From Arthrobacter jiangjiafuii (lineage in GTDB: Bacteria; Actinomycetota; Actinomycetes; Actinomycetales; Micrococcaceae), in contig NZ_CP076022.1 in the NCBI RefSeq assembly GCF_018622995.1, forward strand, positions 2,728,001 through 2,792,000: a stretch of DNA of 64,000 bases. The letters are read 5' to 3'. The notes under the pieces are model-generated. The model did not search any database, was not told where the DNA came from, and saw only the letters and a list, made by a program, of their open reading frames with translations. A program made the translations under genes and the position numbers. Shown here piece after piece: positions 1 through 8,848 of the stretch (position 1 is the stretch's first letter; every line of letters starts with the position of its first letter).

Positions 1-423
1 CTCGGGGTGCGGCCAGGAAGCGGCCAGGCCGCGGGCGGAGTGGTCGCCCTCGGGCATCAGGTCAACATCCAGGCCGATCTCTTCCAGGGCCTGCCGCGTT
101 CCGGTTCCGACGGCGGCAATCCGGGTTCCGGCCGGCACCGCGGTGGCGGCCGGAACGCCGAGTGCGGCGCAGCGCCGGACCATCGCCCGCACAGTGGTGA
201 CGCTGGTGAACACCACCCAGGCGAACCGTCCGTTGCGCAGCGACTTCAGTGCCGTGTCCAGCGCGGCTGTGTCGGCCGGGAACTGAAAGTCGATCAGCGG
301 CATCAGGGACACCGCTGCCCCATGCCGGCGCAGCTCGTCCACCATGGGCGCCGCCCGGTCCGGTGTCCGTGGCAGGATCACCTGGAGCCCGGCCAGGTCC
401 GGCCCGGTTTTGCGTTCTGCCAC
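1..423 (-). CDS. hemD: Uroporphyrinogen-III synthase, 5' part (cut by window edge)
   Basis: The first 141 codons are present; the 3' end lies outside the window. The enzyme inverts ring D and cyclises hydroxymethylbilane to uroporphyrinogen III. Reading the minus strand from a GTG at 423 gives VAERKTGPDLAGLQVILPR followed by FAWVVFTSVTTVRAMVRR and IAAVGTGTRQALEEIGLDV, which matches the two-lobed HemD family. The ATG overlapping the hemC stop runs into a stop after seven codons, so the GTG at 423, 24 bp after hemC, is preferred. It is the last visible gene of the minus-strand heme cluster. Confidence 0.85.
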   Translation of the reverse strand, partial: MAERKTGPDLAGLQVILPRTPDRAAPMVDELRRHGAAVSLMPLIDFQFPADTAALDTALKSLRNGRFAWVVFTSVTTVRAMVRRCAALGVPAATAVPAGTRIAAVGTGTRQALEEIGLDVDLMPEGDHSARGLAASWPHPE

Positions 424-447
424 GTCAGCGGCTCTGAAGCAGACGCA

Positions 448-1404
448 TCAGCGCACCGGCAGGTCCGTCAGGGACGCCGCGCCGGCCGCGAGCAGGTCCT
501 CGGCGAGGCGCACGCCCAGGGCGCGTGCGCCGTCTTCGTCCAGTTCGGCCGTCGCGGCGGAGCGCCGCATGACCTGCGTGCCGTCGTCGCTGCACACCAC
601 GGCTTCCAGGTGCAGGCGGGATTCAGTCAGCGAGCCCAGGGCGCCGATCGGTGCTGTGCAGCCGGCTTCCAGCCGGTTCAGCAGCGAGCGTTCGGCAGTG
701 ACCGTCAGCCGGGAGGCGTAGTTGTCATAGCCGGCCAGGGCCCGGCTGAGCGGACCCTCGGCAGCGTCGGCGGTGCGGCATTCCACGGCCAGGGCGCCCT
801 GCCCGGGGGCGGGCAGCATAACGGAGGGATCAAGGAATTCGCTGACCATCCCCAGCCGGCCCAGGCGGGCCAGCCCTGCGGCGGCCAGGACGACGGCGTC
901 GAGGTCGCCGGGGGCGCCCTCCACCAGGCCGGCAACGCGGCCCAGGCGGGTGTCGACGTTGCCGCGGATGTCCACGATCTCCAGGTCGGGGCGGGCAGCA
1001 CGCAGCTGCGCGGCCCGGCGCGGGGAGCCGGTGCCCACGCGCGCTCCGGCCGGCAGCTGGGCCAGGGTCAGCCCGTCACGGGCGCAGAGGGCGTCCCGGA
1101 CATCCACCCGGGCCGGAATAGCGCCAATGGTCAGTCCTTCGGCGGGCCCGGTGGGCAGGTCCTTCAGGGAGTGAACGGCCACGTCGCAGTCCGTGCGCAG
1201 CAGCGAATCGCGCAGTGCCGCCACGAAGACGCCGGTGCCGCCGATCTGCGAGAGCGCGGCGCGGTTGATGTCGCCTTCGGTGCGGACCCGGACCAGGTCA
1301 ACCTCGAACCCGCCCAGCTCGGAGAGGGCGTTGGCCACCGTGGTGGTCTGGGTGACGGCCAGGGCGCTGCCCCGGGTACCGATCAACACCGGCGAATGCG
1401 CCAC
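448..1404 (-). CDS. hemC: Hydroxymethylbilane synthase (porphobilinogen deaminase)
   Basis: This 318-residue cytosolic enzyme joins four porphobilinogens into hydroxymethylbilane. The start is IGTRGSALAVTQ. HSLKDLP around residue 82 carries the catalytic aspartate. Cys249 in LEAGCTAPIGALG is the expected attachment site of the dipyrromethane cofactor. Length is normal for the family. The GTG start shares one base with the TAG stop of the ferrochelatase gene, which suggests translational coupling, and hemD follows after 24 bp. Confidence 0.96.
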   Translation of the reverse strand: MAHSPVLIGTRGSALAVTQTTTVANALSELGGFEVDLVRVRTEGDINRAALSQIGGTGVFVAALRDSLLRTDCDVAVHSLKDLPTGPAEGLTIGAIPARVDVRDALCARDGLTLAQLPAGARVGTGSPRRAAQLRAARPDLEIVDIRGNVDTRLGRVAGLVEGAPGDLDAVVLAAAGLARLGRLGMVSEFLDPSVMLPAPGQGALAVECRTADAAEGPLSRALAGYDNYASRLTVTAERSLLNRLEAGCTAPIGALGSLTESRLHLEAVVCSDDGTQVMRRSAATAELDEDGARALGVRLAEDLLAAGAASLTDLPVR

Positions 1405-2600
1405 TACTGCACACCCACTGTGGAATCGGCGCCGGCGATGGTCGGCTTCTCGCCGCGCAGGTTGGCGCAGCAGCCGGGGCGGCAGACGTCGTACCAGGGA
1501 CCCAGCTTGGTCACGGCCGGACGGTCGGAAATGTTGTTTTCAACGGTGCGCTCGGTCAGCAGGTCCACCAGCCCGGCCACAAAGGTGTCGTGGATACCGG
1601 GGGTGGGTGCGCGGTGTGCCGCCAGGCCCAGGTCGGTGCAGGTGGCCATGGCTTCGGTGTCGAGGTCCCAGAGGACCTCCATGTGGTCGCTGACGAAGCC
1701 CAGGGGGACAATCACCACGCCCTTGACGCCCTTGGCGGGCAGCTCTGCGATGGCGTCGTTGATGTCGGGTTCCAGCCACGGGGTGTGCGGGGATCCGGAA
1801 CGGGACTGGTAGACCAGCTGCCAGTCCAGGCCTGCGGCCTCGGGGATGCGGTCGATGATGGCCCGGGCGTTGGCGAGGTGCTGCGCCACGTAGGCGCTGC
1901 CCTCCTCGAACTCACGGTCGCGCGGGCCGGAGGCCTCGGCGTCGGCGGTGGGAATGGAGTGGGTGGAGAAGAGGATCTCGATCTTGCCCTCGTCGTCACC
2001 GCGCTCAGCGAGCTGTTCGCGCACCTTCGCCAGCGAATCGCGGACGCCTTCAACGAAAGGCTCCACGAAGCCGGGATGGTCGAAGTACTGCCGGACCTTG
2101 TCCACCTGCAGTTTCTTGTCCAGCCCGGTGGCGAGCAGGTTCATGCCCAGGTCTTCGCGGTACTGGCGGCAGCTGGAGTACGAGGAATAGACGCTGGTGG
2201 TGACCATCAGCAGCCGGCGGTAGCCAGTGTCGTAGGCCTCCTGCAGCACGTCCTTGATGTACGGCGCCCAGTTGCGGTTGCCCCACAGCACCGGAGTGTC
2301 GATGCCGCGGCGCTTCAGCTCGGCCTCGAGGGCAGCCTTCAGTGCACGGTTCTGCTCGTTGATGGGGCTGATGCCGCCATTGGCCCGGTAGTGCGTGGCC
2401 ACTTCTTCAAGCCGCTCGTCCGGGATGCCCCGGCCGCGGGTGACGTTGCGCAGGAAGGGAATGACGTCTTCCTGGCCTTCGGGGCCGCCGAAGGAGGCCA
2501 GCAGGATGGCGTCGTAATGCTTCGGTGCCATCCGGCCGTTTTCGTCAACGCCCTCAAAGGGGTCGAACGCTGCGGACTCGTTGGGAGCGGTGGTTGTCAT
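1404..2600 (-). CDS. cpfC: Coproporphyrin III ferrochelatase
   Basis: This 398-residue ferrochelatase (formerly hemH) inserts ferrous iron into coproporphyrin III in the Gram-positive branch of heme synthesis. Visible features are the N-terminal YDAILLASFGGPEGQEDV block, the LFSTHSIP segment with the family's conserved histidine, and VIVPLGFVSDHMEVLWDLD. Near the C-terminus, CRPGCCANL could belong to the [2Fe-2S] cluster known in actinobacterial ferrochelatases; this is inferred from the Cys spacing. The ATG overlaps the hemQ stop by 4 bp (ATGA). Assignment to the coproporphyrin substrate rests on the adjacent hemQ. Confidence 0.95.
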   Translation of the reverse strand: MTTTAPNESAAFDPFEGVDENGRMAPKHYDAILLASFGGPEGQEDVIPFLRNVTRGRGIPDERLEEVATHYRANGGISPINEQNRALKAALEAELKRRGIDTPVLWGNRNWAPYIKDVLQEAYDTGYRRLLMVTTSVYSSYSSCRQYREDLGMNLLATGLDKKLQVDKVRQYFDHPGFVEPFVEGVRDSLAKVREQLAERGDDEGKIEILFSTHSIPTADAEASGPRDREFEEGSAYVAQHLANARAIIDRIPEAAGLDWQLVYQSRSGSPHTPWLEPDINDAIAELPAKGVKGVVIVPLGFVSDHMEVLWDLDTEAMATCTDLGLAAHRAPTPGIHDTFVAGLVDLLTERTVENNISDRPAVTKLGPWYDVCRPGCCANLRGEKPTIAGADSTVGVQ

Positions 2601-3316
2601 TTCAGTACCTCGGCAACTTCGGCGGCGGCAATACGCCGGCCGGTGTAGAAGGGGATTTCCTCGCGGACGTGGTTGCGCGCCTCGGTGGAGCGCAGGTGGC
2701 GCATCATGTCCACCAGGTCAGTCAGGTTGGGGGCTTCCAGGCCCAGGATCCATTCCCAGTCGCCCAGGGCGAAGGAGGCCACGGTGTTGGCCAGGACCTG
2801 GGGGAATTCGCGGCCGAGCATGCCGTGGTCGCGGAGCATCTTGCCGCGTTCCTCGGCGGGCAGCAGGTACCACTCGTAGGAGCGGACAAACGGGTAGACG
2901 CAGATCCAGGCTTCGGGATCGATGCCGCGGGCGTAGGAGGGCCAGTGGTTCTTGGAGAACTCGGCATCGCGGTGCACGCCCATCGCGGACCAGGCGATCT
3001 CGGTGCCGGCGAACAGGCCCGAGCGGCGGATGTCGCGGATGGCGGACTGCAGGTCTTCGGCGCGGCCGCCGTGCAGCCACACCATGATGTCGGCGTCGGC
3101 GCGCATCGCGGAGACGTCGTACAGCCCGCGCAGGGTGACGTGCCGGTCCGCCAGCTGTGCGGTGAGGGCCTCGAAGGCCCGGGTATCCTCTTCGGATCCG
3201 GCCGCCGTAGCGCCCGCTCCACCCGCAGCGGACCGCTTGAAAACGGTCCAGAGGGTAAAGAACTGTTCTTCGTTTGCGGCTGTTGCTTCGGTGCTCTGAC
3301 CCATGGGCTCACTCAT
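2597..3316 (-). CDS. hemQ: Coproheme decarboxylase, chlorite-dismutase family
   Basis: This 239-residue enzyme (also chdC) oxidatively decarboxylates coproheme to heme b, the last step of the Gram-positive pathway. By spacing to characterised actinobacterial homologues, His124 (SKNHWP) is the distal histidine, Tyr141 (CVYPFVRSYEW) the catalytic tyrosine and His164 (RDHGMLG) the proximal heme ligand. There is a poorly conserved N-terminal tail of about 20 residues, and a second ATG lies four codons inside. No clear ribosome binding site precedes either ATG. The gene overlaps cpfC by 4 bp and sits 84 bp after cgoX. Confidence 0.96.
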   Translation of the reverse strand: MSEPMGQSTEATAANEEQFFTLWTVFKRSAAGGAGATAAGSEEDTRAFEALTAQLADRHVTLRGLYDVSAMRADADIMVWLHGGRAEDLQSAIRDIRRSGLFAGTEIAWSAMGVHRDAEFSKNHWPSYARGIDPEAWICVYPFVRSYEWYLLPAEERGKMLRDHGMLGREFPQVLANTVASFALGDWEWILGLEAPNLTDLVDMMRHLRSTEARNHVREEIPFYTGRRIAAAEVAEVLK

Positions 3317-3326
3317 GATTAACAGT

Positions 3327-3384
3327 CTGCCCTTCCGGGCAGGCTTAGACGAAATACTCCACTTCTACTTCTTGTAGAAAGTGG
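3327..3384 (-). promoter_or_regulatory. Two intercistronic hairpins between cgoX and hemQ
   Basis: Two stem-loops occupy the 84-bp spacer. One is CCACTTCTAC / GTAGAAAGTGG (3359-3384, one bulged A); the other is CTGCCC-TTCC-GGGCAG (3327-3342). Neither is followed by a U tract on the minus strand. They could stabilise or process the message between the oxidase and decarboxylase genes; the function is inferred. Confidence 0.45.
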
Positions 3385-3400
3385 TAAATGTCACAGCTTC

Positions 3401-4912
3401 CTACAGCTGCTCCACCAGGCCCCGGATCCGGGCGCGGGTATCGGTGGTGACGGCGGCCAGTCCGGTGCCGGCCAGCCAGGCGCCGACGACTTCCAGGCCC
3501 GGAACCTGCTCCACCGCGGCGCGGACCGAGGCCACCCGGTCCCGGTGCCCGACGGCGGCCGAGGGTAGTGCGCCCACCCAGCGCACCACGTCCCAGCCGA
3601 CGACGTCGTCCACGCCCAGGGGAACCTGCAGCAGCACGGAGGCGTCGGCCAGCGCCTGGGCAAAGAGGTCGTCGTCCTCCCGGTCCACCGGGCCGGGCCG
3701 GGTATCGCCGGCCGCCGCGGCAGCCGAGAGTGCCCGCCCGTACGACAGGCGCAGCACGTGCGTTCCGGGGCCGGTGGAGTCCGCCAGCCACTGCCATTTG
3801 GCGGTGGCGTGGGTCAGGGCTTTGGCGTCGACGGCGTCGACCTCCGCTGCCACGAGTACTCCGGTGCCACGGGGATGGGCATCCAGGTCCGGCTGGTCCA
3901 CTACCAGGGTCACCAGGGCGACGCCGGGGCCGGGGCCCGGGCGGGCTGCCGCCAGTTCCGGGACAGTGGCGGCCAGCAGGTCCACGGCGGCGGGGCCGTC
4001 GGTGGCCATGACGAGCGCATCAGCGCTGAAGGTCCGCCCGGAGGCGCTCACGGTCCAACCGTCGCCAGCGCGGTCAACGGCGTCGACGGCGGTGCCGGTT
4101 TCGAGCTTCACGCCGCGGGCCAGCAGATCCTCTTCAAGGGCACGGCTCAGCATCCCCATGCCGCCGGCCAGGCCGGCAACAGCTGACCCTGCGGGCGCGG
4201 CGGCGCGCAGGGAGCCCACCGCGGCGGCCAGTGAGCCGTGCTTGGCCAGGGCGGCACGCAGTCCCGGCGCCACGGAATCGACATCGAGGACATCCGGATC
4301 GGAGGAGTAGACGCCGCCGACCACCGGGCTCACCAGCCGGCGCAGCACCGCCTCACCCATCCGGGCGCGGACCACCTCGCCCAGGCTGACGCTTTCCCGG
4401 CGGGCCAGGCCGCCCACCGGCAACACCTTGTCCAGGGCGGCACGGGCGGCCCCGGCACGGCCGATTGCCTTGACGATTTCGGGCCCGCGCAGATCCGCGG
4501 GGATCCCGAGCATCCCGCTCTGCGGCATCGGCTGGGCCGCAGCGGCAACGTCCTCGCCCGGAAGCTGCAGCCAGGCGCCGCCGGGGATGGGACTGACGAC
4601 GGCGTCGGCCAGGCCCAGCTCGGCGACCAGGTCGGCAACGGCCGGCGATCTGGTCGCGAAGGACTCAGCCCCGCTGTCCAGTGCCAGGCCGGCCACGCGG
4701 TGCGTTCCCACGCAGCCGCCGAGCTCCGGGCCGGCTTCCAGCAATGTCACGGACAGCCCGCTGCGAGCCAGGTCGCGGGCTGCGATCAGGCCGGAGATCC
4801 CGCCACCGATGACCACCGCAGTGCGGACAGGGACGGCGGTTTCCGTGGGGTCCGCGCTTGGGGCGGGCTTGCGTCCGGCGGCGAAATGGGGAAGGACCGG
4901 GCGATGCGGCAT
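3401..4912 (-). CDS. cgoX: Coproporphyrinogen III oxidase, FAD flavoprotein
   Basis: This 503-residue protein of the HemY/HemG family oxidises coproporphyrinogen III to coproporphyrin III. The FAD dinucleotide-binding motif AVVIGGGISGLIAARDLA starts near residue 33, followed by the acidic end of the second strand (LLEAGPELGG). The C-terminus has the ATTDTRARIRGLVEQL helix. About 30 residues precede the Rossmann fold, so a shorter start is possible. The chosen ATG has GGAG eight bases upstream inside the end of hemE and begins 2 bp after the hemE stop. The protoporphyrinogen-oxidase name hemY is often used for it. Confidence 0.93.
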   Translation of the reverse strand: MPHRPVLPHFAAGRKPAPSADPTETAVPVRTAVVIGGGISGLIAARDLARSGLSVTLLEAGPELGGCVGTHRVAGLALDSGAESFATRSPAVADLVAELGLADAVVSPIPGGAWLQLPGEDVAAAAQPMPQSGMLGIPADLRGPEIVKAIGRAGAARAALDKVLPVGGLARRESVSLGEVVRARMGEAVLRRLVSPVVGGVYSSDPDVLDVDSVAPGLRAALAKHGSLAAAVGSLRAAAPAGSAVAGLAGGMGMLSRALEEDLLARGVKLETGTAVDAVDRAGDGWTVSASGRTFSADALVMATDGPAAVDLLAATVPELAAARPGPGPGVALVTLVVDQPDLDAHPRGTGVLVAAEVDAVDAKALTHATAKWQWLADSTGPGTHVLRLSYGRALSAAAAAGDTRPGPVDREDDDLFAQALADASVLLQVPLGVDDVVGWDVVRWVGALPSAAVGHRDRVASVRAAVEQVPGLEVVGAWLAGTGLAAVTTDTRARIRGLVEQL

Positions 4913-4914
4913 GG

Positions 4915-5976
4915 TTACGGCTCCACCGAGTGGATGAGCTTGACCACCCGCGTGAGGACGTCCGGGTCGGTGTCCGGGGGGACGCCGTGGCCCAGGTTCA
5001 CCACGTGGCCGGGGGCCCCTGCGCCGGCGGCGAGGACGTCGCGGACATGGGCTTCGAGCACCGGCCAGGGCGCATTCAGCAGGGCCGGGTCGATGTTGCC
5101 CTGCAGCGGGGTGCTGCCGCCGAGCCGACGGTTGGCCTCATCCAGGGGCAGCCGGTAGTCGACGCCTACAACGTCCACGCCGACGTCGCGCATGGCGACC
5201 AGCAGTTCGGAGGTGCCGGTGCCAAAGTGCACCAGCGGAGCCTGCAGATCCCGGACATGGCCCAGGGCGCGTGCGGAGGCAGGGGCAACGTGGCGGATGT
5301 AGTCATCCAGTCCCAGCGATCCGGCCCAGGAATCGAACAGCTGGCCGGCGCTGGCGCCCGCTTCGAGCTGTGCGCGCAGGAACATGCCCGAGGCATCGGC
5401 AGCCCAGGAGGTCAGTGCCTGCCAGGCATCAGGATCTGCATGCATCATGGTGCGCGGGCCAAGGTGGTCGCGGGAGGGCTTGCCCTCCACCATGTAGGCG
5501 GCAAGGGTGAAGGGTGCTCCGGCGAAGCCGATCAGGGGCGTCTTTCCCAGTTCCGCCACGGTGAGGCGGACGGCTTCGCGGATCGGTTCCAGGGCCGCGT
5601 CGGTCAGCACCGGCAGCGCGGCGACGTCGGCGGCAGTCCGCACCGGCGTCCCGAGGACGGGGCCGACGCCGGGAACGATGTCCACGTCGACGCCGGCCAG
5701 CTTCAGCGGGATCACAATGTCCGAGAAGAAGATCCCCGCGTCGACGTCGTGCCGGCGGACCGGCTGCAGGGTGATCTCGGAGGCCATGGCCGGGTCCAGG
5801 CAGGAATCCAGCATCGCGGTCCCCTCGCGGAGCTTGCGGTATTCGGGCAGCGACCTTCCGGCCTGGCGCATAAACCAGACCGGCCGGCGGGACGGGGTTC
5901 CACCCCGGTAGGCGGTGATCAGGGGGGAATCGGCCGTGCGGCCATCCATGAGCGGATGAGAGGCGCTAAGAGTCAT
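4915..5976 (-). CDS. hemE: Uroporphyrinogen decarboxylase
   Basis: This 353-residue enzyme converts uroporphyrinogen III to coproporphyrinogen III, the branch point substrate for the coproporphyrin pathway. The signature RPVWFMRQAGRSLPEYR is near residues 31-47. The aspartate-containing IFFSDIVIPLKLAG and the GFAGAPFTLAAYMVEG blocks are intact. It is the first gene of the minus-strand heme cluster and is divergent from hemA across 157 bp. A GGAGAG stretch lies upstream of the ATG. Confidence 0.97.
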   Translation of the reverse strand: MTLSASHPLMDGRTADSPLITAYRGGTPSRRPVWFMRQAGRSLPEYRKLREGTAMLDSCLDPAMASEITLQPVRRHDVDAGIFFSDIVIPLKLAGVDVDIVPGVGPVLGTPVRTAADVAALPVLTDAALEPIREAVRLTVAELGKTPLIGFAGAPFTLAAYMVEGKPSRDHLGPRTMMHADPDAWQALTSWAADASGMFLRAQLEAGASAGQLFDSWAGSLGLDDYIRHVAPASARALGHVRDLQAPLVHFGTGTSELLVAMRDVGVDVVGVDYRLPLDEANRRLGGSTPLQGNIDPALLNAPWPVLEAHVRDVLAAGAGAPGHVVNLGHGVPPDTDPDVLTRVVKLIHSVEP

Positions 5977-6118
5977 ACCCTGATTCTCTCCAAAATCGGC
6001 GCCAATGGATAACCGAACGTGCCCAGAGCGTGGCCAGGCGCTCCACTAGTGAGGTGAAACACGCCCAAATGTGATGTGAGTTAGGGCTCCCTATTGGGGT
6101 GAACACAGCCGCGGTGGC

Positions 6119-6124
6119 TACTAT
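6119..6124 (+). promoter_or_regulatory. Putative -10 box of hemA
   Basis: TACTAT lies 9 bp before the hemA GTG, with TTGGGG at 6094-6099 as a weak -35 (19 bp spacer). Transcription would begin at or just before the start codon. Confidence 0.4.
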
Positions 6125-6133
6125 TGAGGCACT

Positions 6134-7474
6134 GTGGTTCTACTTTCCCTTATTGCGACCCATTCCGATGTTGATCTGGAAACTGTTGCCCGCCTCAGCG
6201 CCGGCGCTTCCCAGGTCTCCTCCTCCCTGCTTGAAACCGGATCGGCGGTGTCCGGATCAGTGGTCCTGGCAACGTGCAACCGGTTCGAGGTCTACTGCGA
6301 GGCGAAGTCGGAGGCGGACATTGAAGCCGCCCGCTCCGCCGTCGTCGCGGAGATAGCACGGCACTCCGGCCTGGCCAAGGATCTGGTGTCCCGATCCTTC
6401 ACCACCAATACCGGCGAATCCGTGGCCAAGCATCTGTTTGCCGTGGGCGCGGGGCTGGACTCCGCCGTCGTGGGCGAACGCGAAATTGCCGGCCAGGTCC
6501 GGCGGGCGCTGATCGAAGCCCAGGAAAAAGGCACCGCCAGCGGCGGCCTGACCCGGCTTTTCCAGACTGCCTCCCGTACAGCCAAGGACGTTGGCGCCCT
6601 GACCGCGCTGGGCAAGCGGGGGCTGTCCATTGTCTCTGTGGCCCTTGAGCTGGCCACCGACCTTTCCGTGGACACCGACTGGCGGAACAAGGAAGTTGTC
6701 GTCTTCGGAACCGGCGCCTACGCCGGCGCCACCATGGCCCTGCTGAAGGAACGCGGCTGTGCCAACATCAGTGTCTATTCCTCCTCTGACCGCGCCGAAT
6801 CCTTCACTGCGTCGCGCGGAGGCACTCCCCTGACCCGCGATTCCCTGCCCGCCGTACTGGCCGCAGCCGACGTCGTCATCGGCTGCAGCGGCAGCGACAG
6901 CCAGGTCAGCGCCGCTGACATCCGCCGGGTGCGGGCACAGTCCACCCAGCCGCTGATCATCATCGACCTGGCCCTGACCCATGACTTTGAACCCGCAGTG
7001 CGGGAAGTGGACGGCGTAGACCTGATCACCCTGGAATCGGTCCGCCTCGCAGCACCCGCCGAGCAGGCCGAGTCCCTGAAGCAGGCCAGCGGGATCGTCG
7101 CCGACGCCGCCAAGGCCTTCTCCGAACAGCAGCTCAGCCGGCAGATGGACTCCGCGATCGTGGCCCTGCGCCGCCACACCCTGAATGTCCTGGATTCGGA
7201 ACTGGAAAAGGTCCGCGCCCAGCACGGCTGCACCGGCGCTGCAGACGAAGTCGAGTTCGCCATGCGCCGCATGGTCAAGCAGCTGCTGCACGTGCCCACC
7301 GTCCGGGCCCGTGAACTGGCCGCCAGCGGCCAGCAGGACGACTACATCAAGGGCCTCGAAGCGCTTTTCGGCATCACACCGGACCGGCCGGTCCAGCGCC
7401 ACCGCCCCGCCGCCCCGGAGCACGGCCACCCCGGACACGGCGACCTTGCTTCAGACGAAGCAGAGTCCGCCTAG
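6134..7474 (+). CDS. hemA: Glutamyl-tRNA reductase
   Basis: This 446-residue enzyme reduces glutamyl-tRNA(Glu) to glutamate-1-semialdehyde, the committed step of C5 tetrapyrrole synthesis. Catalytic Cys48 lies in [15 protein letters not shown]. The central NADPH-binding domain has [17 protein letters not shown] near residues 198-214, and the C-terminus has the helical dimerisation domain. The GTG start is short of a good ribosome binding site (only GAGG, four bases away) but has a -10-like box next to it, so a leaderless or nearly leaderless message is likely. It is divergent from hemE. Confidence 0.96.
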   Translation: MVLLSLIATHSDVDLETVARLSAGASQVSSSLLETGSAVSGSVVLATCNRFEVYCEAKSEADIEAARSAVVAEIARHSGLAKDLVSRSFTTNTGESVAKHLFAVGAGLDSAVVGEREIAGQVRRALIEAQEKGTASGGLTRLFQTASRTAKDVGALTALGKRGLSIVSVALELATDLSVDTDWRNKEVVVFGTGAYAGATMALLKERGCANISVYSSSDRAESFTASRGGTPLTRDSLPAVLAAADVVIGCSGSDSQVSAADIRRVRAQSTQPLIIIDLALTHDFEPAVREVDGVDLITLESVRLAAPAEQAESLKQASGIVADAAKAFSEQQLSRQMDSAIVALRRHTLNVLDSELEKVRAQHGCTGAADEVEFAMRRMVKQLLHVPTVRARELAASGQQDDYIKGLEALFGITPDRPVQRHRPAAPEHGHPGHGDLASDEAESA

Positions 7475-7504
7475 CCAGACCCGGCCCAGTACACTTCCGG
7501 CTCA

Positions 7505-7524
7505 GTATCGGGGTTCCCCGGTAC
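7505..7524. terminator. Hairpin between convergent hemA and moeZ
   Basis: GTATCGGGG-TT-CCCCGGTAC forms a 9-bp stem (one G-T pair) between the two stop codons. There is no long T run, so it is a weak terminator candidate. Confidence 0.4.
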
Positions 7525-7526
7525 AG

Positions 7527-7554
7527 GTTCCGTTCAGTACGTTCCGTTCAGTAC
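7527..7554. repeat. 14-bp tandem duplication at the moeZ 3' end
   Basis: GTTCCGTTCAGTAC occurs twice back to back (7527-7540 and 7541-7554). The second copy contains the moeZ stop codon, so a duplication here would leave the protein unchanged. Confidence 0.85.
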
Positions 7555-8732
7555 AAGGGTTTCGCCGGTTCGATTTCCCGCACCCACTCCACCACGCCGC
7601 CGGCCACGTTGAACACGTCGGTATAGCCCTGGCCGCGAAGGAATCCCGCGACTTCCGCTGACCGGACACCGGACTTGCAATGGATATAGAGCGTTCGTCC
7701 GCGCACCGGCACCGCCTCCCCCGACAGGATGCTTCCCCGCGGCATCAGCACCGACCCATCGATCCGGACCACGGCGTGTTCCCCGGGCTCGCGGACATCC
7801 AGCAGATCAAACTCGCCGGCGCCGGCGGCGCGGTCGGCCAGCAGCCGGGCCAAGTCATGGACACCAATCTCGGGGACGCCGGCGTCGGCACCCTGCGCGC
7901 CGGCTGCGGGCAGTCCGCAGAACGCCTCATAGTCAGCCAACCCGGTGACCGGCTGCGCTGTGGGGTCCTTCCGCAGCCGGATCTCCCGCCAGGCCATGTC
8001 CAGGGCGTTCAACACCAGGACCCTGCCCAGCAGCGTCCTCCCGGTTCCGGTGATCAGCTTGATGGCCTCATTGACCATGACCGCACCAATCTGTGCGCAC
8101 AACACGCCCAGCACACCGCCCTCGGCACAGGAGGGAACCGAGCCGGGCGGCGGGGCCTGCGGATACAGGTCGCGGTAGGTCGGGCCGTGCCGTCCCCAGA
8201 ACACGCTTACCTGGCCGTCAAACCGCAGGATGGACCCCCAGACATAGGGCAGGCCCAGGATTTCCGCGGCGTCATTAACGAGGTAACGGGTGGCGAAGTT
8301 GTCGGTGCCGTCCAGCACCAGGTCGTAGCCGGCGAAAATCTCCAGGGCATTGGAGGCGTCCAGGCGCACGGGATGCAGCTGCACCGACACATGCGGGTTC
8401 AGTTCCAGGACACTGCGCCGGGCCGACTCGGCCTTGGAACCGCCAATGTCCGAGACACCGTGGATCACCTGGCGCTGCAGGTTGGACCCCTCGACCGTGT
8501 CGTCGTCGAGGATCCCCAGGGTGCCCACCCCCGCCGCGGCAAGATAGAGCAGCGCCGGCGACCCCAGGCCGCCGGCTCCGATGACCAGGACGCGGGCATT
8601 CTTCAGCCGGAGTTGGGCCGGGAGCCCGAACTCCTCCATGATCAGGTGCCGTGAATAGCGCAGGGTCTCCTCGCGGGTCAGTTCCGCGGCAGGGGCGACC
8701 AGTGGTGGCAGTGTCCTGTTGGCCTCAGTCAT
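7548..8732 (-). CDS. moeZ: MoeB/ThiF-type adenylyltransferase with rhodanese domain
   Basis: This 394-residue two-domain protein adenylates and thiolates ubiquitin-like sulfur carriers for molybdopterin, thiamine or cysteine synthesis. The E1-like domain has the nucleotide motif VLVIGAGGLGSPALLYLAAAG and the SNLQRQVIHG loop. The conserved cysteine is in VPSCAEGGVLGVL. The C-terminal rhodanese domain has the active loop IHCKSGVRS. I see no CxxC zinc pairs of the E. coli MoeB kind; the segment near KDPTAQPVTG, where many homologues carry one, lacks cysteines. The start is the second ATG of a short N-terminal pair, with a -10-like box 7 bp upstream. Confidence 0.93.
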   Translation of the reverse strand: MTEANRTLPPLVAPAAELTREETLRYSRHLIMEEFGLPAQLRLKNARVLVIGAGGLGSPALLYLAAAGVGTLGILDDDTVEGSNLQRQVIHGVSDIGGSKAESARRSVLELNPHVSVQLHPVRLDASNALEIFAGYDLVLDGTDNFATRYLVNDAAEILGLPYVWGSILRFDGQVSVFWGRHGPTYRDLYPQAPPPGSVPSCAEGGVLGVLCAQIGAVMVNEAIKLITGTGRTLLGRVLVLNALDMAWREIRLRKDPTAQPVTGLADYEAFCGLPAAGAQGADAGVPEIGVHDLARLLADRAAGAGEFDLLDVREPGEHAVVRIDGSVLMPRGSILSGEAVPVRGRTLYIHCKSGVRSAEVAGFLRGQGYTDVFNVAGGVVEWVREIEPAKPLY

Positions 8733-8739
8733 AGGTCCC

Positions 8740-8745
8740 AATCTA
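8740..8745 (-). promoter_or_regulatory. Putative -10 box of moeZ
   Basis: TAGATT ends 7 bp before the moeZ ATG and there is no ribosome binding site, as for a leaderless transcript. Confidence 0.5.
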
Positions 8746-8780
8746 ATGCCCCATTTCCGGCGCGGAAGCTGCCGCTTTTA

Positions 8781-8811
8781 TTACCCGCGGGTAAACTGGG
8801 CAACATTGCCC
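8781..8811. promoter_or_regulatory. Two palindromes, possible TetR operator
   Basis: TTACCCGCGGGTAA (8781-8794) is a perfect 14-bp palindrome, followed 3 bp later by GGGCAA-CA-TTGCCC (8798-8811). Both lie between moeZ and the TetR gene, in the position expected for an autoregulatory operator. Confidence 0.5.
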
Positions 8812-8848
8812 GGGCGCCTTGTCCGGGAACGTTGAGAGGTCCATACCC

